NCBI GenBank assembly: GCA_964385305.1
Contig: CAYLOP010000125.1
Coordinates: forward strand, 1-9,205
DNA: 9,205 bases
Direction of reading: 5' to 3'
DNA from: CAYLOP01 sp964385305
GTDB lineage: Bacteria > Chloroflexota > Anaerolineae > Anaerolineales > E44-bin32
Part shown: positions 6,734-9,205 of the stretch, piece after piece
How positions within the stretch are numbered: the stretch's first letter is position 1
Layout: the number at the start of each line of letters is the position of its first letter
The notes under the pieces: model-generated
What the model saw: only the letters and a program-made list of their open reading frames with translations
Databases searched by the model: none
Told to the model about the DNA's origin: nothing
Program-made: the position numbers and the translations under genes

Positions 6734-6945
6734 ATGAGCGGTCGAACGTGGATCGTTCGTGCGTTTTCTGTGTTTTGCATGTTGCTTGTGGTTTGAGTGG
6801 TTGCTGCGAAGGTGCTGAACGCCGCTGCAGAACGATCCCTCCCCTTCTCGATGCATGTCTACTCCGATCTCTATGCGGATTACACCCCAGATATGGTTGT
6901 GCGGCCGTTGGGGTTTTCGATCTAGCCGTCATTAGCGAATTGCTC
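6734..6945 (+). pseudogene. Broken first copy of the Thr/Pro-stalk protein gene
   Basis: Starting six bases after the receptor stop codon, this stretch reads as the N terminus of the protein encoded at 7241 (MSGRTWIVRAFSVFC..., about 48 of the first 60 codons identical in amino acid). Codon 21, which is Trp (TGG) in both other copies, is TGA here (6794-6796). A second lesion is the loss of one G: four G at 6910-6913 against five in the other copies, which shifts the frame so that a TAG follows at once. If the base is restored, similarity continues through the VFDLAVISELL equivalent to about 6945 and then stops abruptly. The whole Thr/Pro stalk and C-terminal domain are missing, and the sequence continues straight into a cyclase remnant. 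This is a dead gene fragment, not a small peptide gene. Confidence 0.88.
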
Positions 6946-6950
6946 TTTTA

Positions 6951-7235
6951 CGTATGTCTAAGGGGGATAGGATTAAGAGACTGGTTGTATTTCAGCATCA
7001 TAGGCCTTATCTTTGAAGGGATAAGATGTTCTCAACATGGAAAAGGAGAACCTCGCAACGGTTGATTGCGGATCAGTGGGGGTATGTTTGGACCGCAAGC
7101 GTCAAACCAAACCCTAATGGTGTTCGGGCATTGGGGATGCACCAGCTAAAGCGTTCAGATTAACAATGGGTTCTACGAGGTCCGCAAACCGAGCATAAGG
7201 CTCGTCGAGGACACACAACCTACTCGGGGGATAAA
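6951..7235 (+). pseudogene. Decayed remnant of a cyclase C-terminal region (first remnant)
   Basis: This non-coding stretch aligns base by base with the last ~280 bases of the intact receptor gene (about 6440-6727). Anchors include GGGGATAGGA (6963-6972) against GGGGATTGGA, TTTCAGCATCATAGGC against TTCACCATCATTGGC, ACCTCGCAACGGT against ACCTCGGAACTGT, and GGTTCTACGAGGTCCGCAA (7167-7185) against GGTTTCTATGAGGTCCGCAA. The distance from the GGAT anchor to the following stalk-protein ATG is 274 bases here and 279 in the intact pair, so the two are collinear with few indels. Several stops and shifts destroy the frame. It represents the 3' end of a second receptor gene, the rest of which is gone. 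Confidence 0.85.
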
Positions 7236-7240
7236 TTGAT

Positions 7241-8269
7241 ATGAGCAGTCGACGGTGGATCGTACGAGCGTTTTCTGTGTTTTGCGTATTGCTTGTGATT
7301 TGGGTGACAGCTGCGATGGTGCTGAATGCCGCTGCGGAGGGGACACTGCCCATCTCGATGCATGTCTATTCTGATCTCTATGCGGATTACAGCCCGGATG
7401 TGGTTGTGCGACCGTTGGGGGTCTTCAATCTGGCTATCATTAGTGAAACGCTGAAAGACCGCGGGTATTCCGAAGAAGAAGTGGAGGAGAGAGCGAAGGC
7501 GATCGAGGTCGCCATGAACGAGCCCGTCCCAACGGCGACGGCGCTGAATTATGAAGGCGATGCGCCGCCAACGGCGACGCCTACCAAGACACACACGCCA
7601 ACCGCTACACACACCCCAACCTTGACCCCCACGAATACACCGACCAAGATCCCGACCAAAACACCAACGAAGACACCCACGCCAGAACCAACCAAGAAGC
7701 CCAAACCATCCAACACACCTACCGAAGAGGCGGTTTGCCCATCATCTACCCCCACCCATACACCCATTCCACCCACCGATACGCCTGTTCCAACAGATAC
7801 ACCTGAAACGGATACAAAGAAGCCAAATATCAATGGCTGGACCTTAGACCCTGCGCCAGGAGCAGTTGGAGATTGTGAGTTTACCATCGAGGTTAGCGAA
7901 TTACATATCGTCGACCCAACCTACTCCAGCGGGCTCGATTGGATCCAGTTGAGGTATTACGACGAAGTGAAGGATGAGTGGATTTGCTCCTGCATGGGGG
8001 ATCCTCCCGAGCCTCCCGATTGGGATTTGGGAGATACCTGGAATGCTACTTACTCCATGGAAATTAATATGAACATCGAACCGGGAGCTGCGTTCAGCCT
8101 CTATGAGGAATCTGGAAAAGGTCCCAAGGGGGGGCTTGCGCTGCAATTGCCCGTCATGATCGATACCAATGTTGAGTTAAAATTACGGGTGCAAGATGTT
8201 GCTGGGAATATGGAGGAAAAAATACTGGGCACATACACCTTGCCGGAGGGTTGTTTTATAGGGGATTAG
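7241..8269 (+). CDS. Signal-anchored extracytoplasmic protein with Thr/Pro-rich stalk and C-terminal beta domain (second, intact copy)
   Basis: This is a 342-residue protein of unknown function. Residues 8-30 form a signal peptide or signal anchor after the basic SRRW. Residues 35-105 form a conserved N-terminal segment (HVYSDLYADYSPDVVVRPLG, then a helix with SEEEVEERAKAIEVAMNEP). Residues 108-192 are a stalk of TPT/TPTK repeats, a style common in surface proteins of Chloroflexota. Residues 195-342 form a compact domain with alternating hydrophobic strands and the LRVQDVAGN motif often found in bacterial Ig-like folds. Cysteines at 212, 249, 251 and 338 could form disulfides. There is no LPxTG-type sorting signal, and the chain ends soon after the beta domain. 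The ATG at 7241 has a G-rich ribosome site (GGGGG, 7226-7230). It follows a cyclase remnant, as its sisters follow cyclase sequence, and ends before a strong terminator. A role as an exported ligand-binding partner or surface protein is possible but unproven. Confidence 0.85.
   Translation: MSSRRWIVRAFSVFCVLLVIWVTAAMVLNAAAEGTLPISMHVYSDLYADYSPDVVVRPLGVFNLAIISETLKDRGYSEEEVEERAKAIEVAMNEPVPTATALNYEGDAPPTATPTKTHTPTATHTPTLTPTNTPTKIPTKTPTKTPTPEPTKKPKPSNTPTEEAVCPSSTPTHTPIPPTDTPVPTDTPETDTKKPNINGWTLDPAPGAVGDCEFTIEVSELHIVDPTYSSGLDWIQLRYYDEVKDEWICSCMGDPPEPPDWDLGDTWNATYSMEINMNIEPGAAFSLYEESGKGPKGGLALQLPVMIDTNVELKLRVQDVAGNMEEKILGTYTLPEGCFIGD
7569..7815 (+). repeat. Low-complexity Thr/Pro codon repeat
   Basis: The DNA is an imperfect repetition of ACN-CCN codon pairs with interspersed Lys codons, very poor in G and T on the plus strand. 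It codes for the stalk of the intact protein (residues about 110-192). The third copy, from about 9066 to the window end, has a related but rearranged stalk with different Lys/Tyr interruptions, as expected if slippage or recombination acts on it. Confidence 0.8.
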
Positions 8270-8322
8270 CCCTCCATACGTTAAGGTGGCGAGCGCCTTT
8301 TGGGTATGACTGGAAGCCGACT

Positions 8323-8360
8323 GGGCTGACCTGACCAAGGTTAGCCCATTTTTTATTTTT
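8323..8360 (+). terminator. Intrinsic terminator after the intact stalk-protein gene
   Basis: GGGCTGACC (8323-8331) pairs over nine positions (one G-T) with GGTTAGCCC (8339-8347) around a seven-base loop, followed by ATTTTTTATTTTT (8348-8360). This is the clearest terminator in the window and lies 53 bases after the stop codon at 8267-8269. Confidence 0.85.
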
Positions 8361-8447
8361 ACCGAAGTCAGCACGCGCCACGATCGGATCCTTCGGGGAG
8401 GATATCTCCCAACCTCGCCTCTCGGGTAGAAATTTCTCCGCCTGTTT

Positions 8448-8735
8448 GGTGGCCGTTGGTGGATAGGAGCAACAGACCGCTTGCATTTCGGCATCAATAG
8501 GGATACTTTATAGACAGGCGAAAAACTTCCAAAAGCCGTGCTAGAACCTCACAGCGGTGGTTTGTGGATCGATGTGGGGCATTCGGCTCGCTTGCGTAGA
8601 AGCAAGTCCAACTTCGGTTAATTCATCAAGGCTACATCAACTTTCGGCGTGGGGATCAATCCGTGGAACGCTTCAAGATTCGCAAGGGGAGTACAGGGCT
8701 CACCGAGGACGCTCAACATCATGGGGGAGATGATT
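8448..8735 (+). pseudogene. Decayed remnant of a cyclase C-terminal region (second remnant)
   Basis: This is again collinear with the receptor 3' end. GGATAGGAGCAACAGACCG (8461-8479) matches GGATTGGAGCAATGGACCG, and TTGCATTTCGGCATCAATAGGGATACT matches the segment encoding LHFTIIGDT. GGGGATCAA (8651-8659) aligns with GAGGATCAA, followed by TTCAAGATTCGCAA for TTCTATGAGGTCCGCAA. From the anchor to the next ATG is 277 bases (279 in the intact pair). Weaker similarity may reach back to about 8380 (GGAGGATATC for GGAGGGTTATC). Stops and indels break every frame. Its last 40 bases (CGAGGAC, CTCAAC, GGGGGAG) resemble the first remnant more than the intact receptor. Together with the terminator at 8323-8360 this accounts for most of the gap between 8270 and 8739; 8270-8322 shows nothing recognisable. 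Confidence 0.8.
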
Positions 8736-8739
8736 GGGC

Positions 8740-9205
8740 ATGAGCGGTCGACGATGGATTCTGCGCGCATTCTCTGTTTTTTGTCTTCTGCTCATCGTGT
8801 GGGTAGTTGCCGCGATGGTACTGAATGCCACCGCGGAAGGAGCCCTTCCCATCTCGATGCATGTCTACTCCGATCTCTATGCGGACTACAGCCCGGATGT
8901 AGTTGTGAGGCCGTTGGGGGTTTTCAACCTATCCATCATTAGCGAAACGCTGAAAGACCGCGGGTATTCCGAGGAAGAAGCGCAGGAGAGAGCGAAGGCG
9001 ATCGAGATCGCCATGAACGAGCCCGTCCCAACGGCGACGGCGCTCAACTATGAGGGAGACGCCCCCTACACGGCTACTCCTACGGTGACTTACACGCCAA
9101 CGATAACCCCATCACCGACCCCAACCTTTACGCCCACGAATACGCCCACCAGGATCCCGACCCAAACACCTACGAAGACACCCACCCCAAAACCCACCAA
9201 GAAGC
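8740..9205 (+). CDS. Thr/Pro-stalk protein, third copy (3' end outside window)
   Basis: The frame is open from the ATG at 8740 to the window edge (155 codons and one base), so it is a partial gene. The ribosome site is GGGGGAG at 8724-8730, nine bases before the ATG. The first 109 residues match the copy at 7241 at about 97 positions, including the signal anchor (RAFSVFCLLLIVWVVAAMVL), SDLYADYSPDVVVRPLG, the SEEEAQERAKAIEIAMNEP helix and PTATALNYEGDAP. The Thr/Pro stalk then begins (TATPTVTYTPT) and differs in repeat order from the second copy. Substitutions in the membrane helix are conservative (V/L/I), as expected under selection. Whether the C-terminal beta domain is kept cannot be seen. 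No promoter is evident between the terminator at 8323-8360 and this start. Confidence 0.85.
   Translation, partial: MSGRRWILRAFSVFCLLLIVWVVAAMVLNATAEGALPISMHVYSDLYADYSPDVVVRPLGVFNLSIISETLKDRGYSEEEAQERAKAIEIAMNEPVPTATALNYEGDAPYTATPTVTYTPTITPSPTPTFTPTNTPTRIPTQTPTKTPTPKPTKK

Noticed and set aside
6794..6796. TGA read as Trp (recoding), which would keep the first stalk copy open past codon 21
   Set aside because: Both minus-strand genes in the window end at TGA at their normal family lengths, and the copy also has a frameshift and lacks its 3' half.
7569..7815. CRISPR or intergenic satellite array
   Set aside because: The repeats are codon-phased Thr/Pro units inside an open frame, without fixed repeat length or unique spacers.
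7549..7887. A Val/Gly-rich minus-strand frame
   Set aside because: It is the antisense of the Thr/Pro codon repeat, which reads as GVxVGV on the other strand. It has no ribosome site and no independent support.
6734..9205. Insertion sequence or transposon as the cause of the duplications
   Set aside because: No transposase frame, terminal inverted repeats or target duplications are seen; the repeated sequence is explained by tandem gene duplication and deletion.

Overview
The window looks like a piece of a Chloroflexota (probably Anaerolineae-type) genome. The reasons are long extracytoplasmic Thr-Pro linkers of the PTxTPT kind, a membrane-anchored sortase with such a linker, moderate GC content and a mixed set of housekeeping and cell-surface genes. 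This placement is an inference from protein style; no rRNA or other marker gene is present.

Layout. Bases 2-415 hold the 3' end of a hypoxanthine phosphoribosyltransferase gene. Then come a SagB-type nitroreductase that appears to be exported (624-1310) and a small helical protein of unknown function with its own promoter-like and terminator-like signals (1483-1824). On the minus strand lies a translationally coupled pair, a low-molecular-weight phosphatase (3345-2860) followed by a fructosamine-kinase-family protein (2863-2009). This pairing is typical of bacterial repair of sugar-damaged proteins. A divergent intergenic region with two TATAAT boxes separates the pair from a plus-strand block: sortase (3538-4464), a 73-residue membrane protein (4555-4776) and a large receptor-type class III nucleotidyl cyclase homologue (4817-6727).

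The last 2.5 kb is the most unusual part. A gene for a signal-anchored protein with a Thr/Pro-rich stalk occurs three times in direct orientation: a broken copy at 6734, an intact copy at 7241-8269 and a copy at 8740 that runs off the window. Each copy is preceded by the same stretch of cyclase C-terminal sequence. Before the first copy it belongs to the intact receptor. Before the other two it is a decayed, non-coding remnant. The repeating unit is therefore [cyclase 3' end + stalk protein], reduced by deletion and decay while the second and third stalk-protein genes stayed open.

How the genes may work together. The intact cyclase has two membrane segments, a large outer sensor and a HAMP domain, but its cyclase domain has lost several residues needed for catalysis: one metal-binding Asp, both base-selecting residues, and the Asn and Arg of the active site. 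It may signal by another means or through a partner. Sortase, small membrane protein, receptor and stalk proteins lie on one strand and all act at or outside the membrane, so they may form a cell-surface sensing module. That functional link is inference from gene order.
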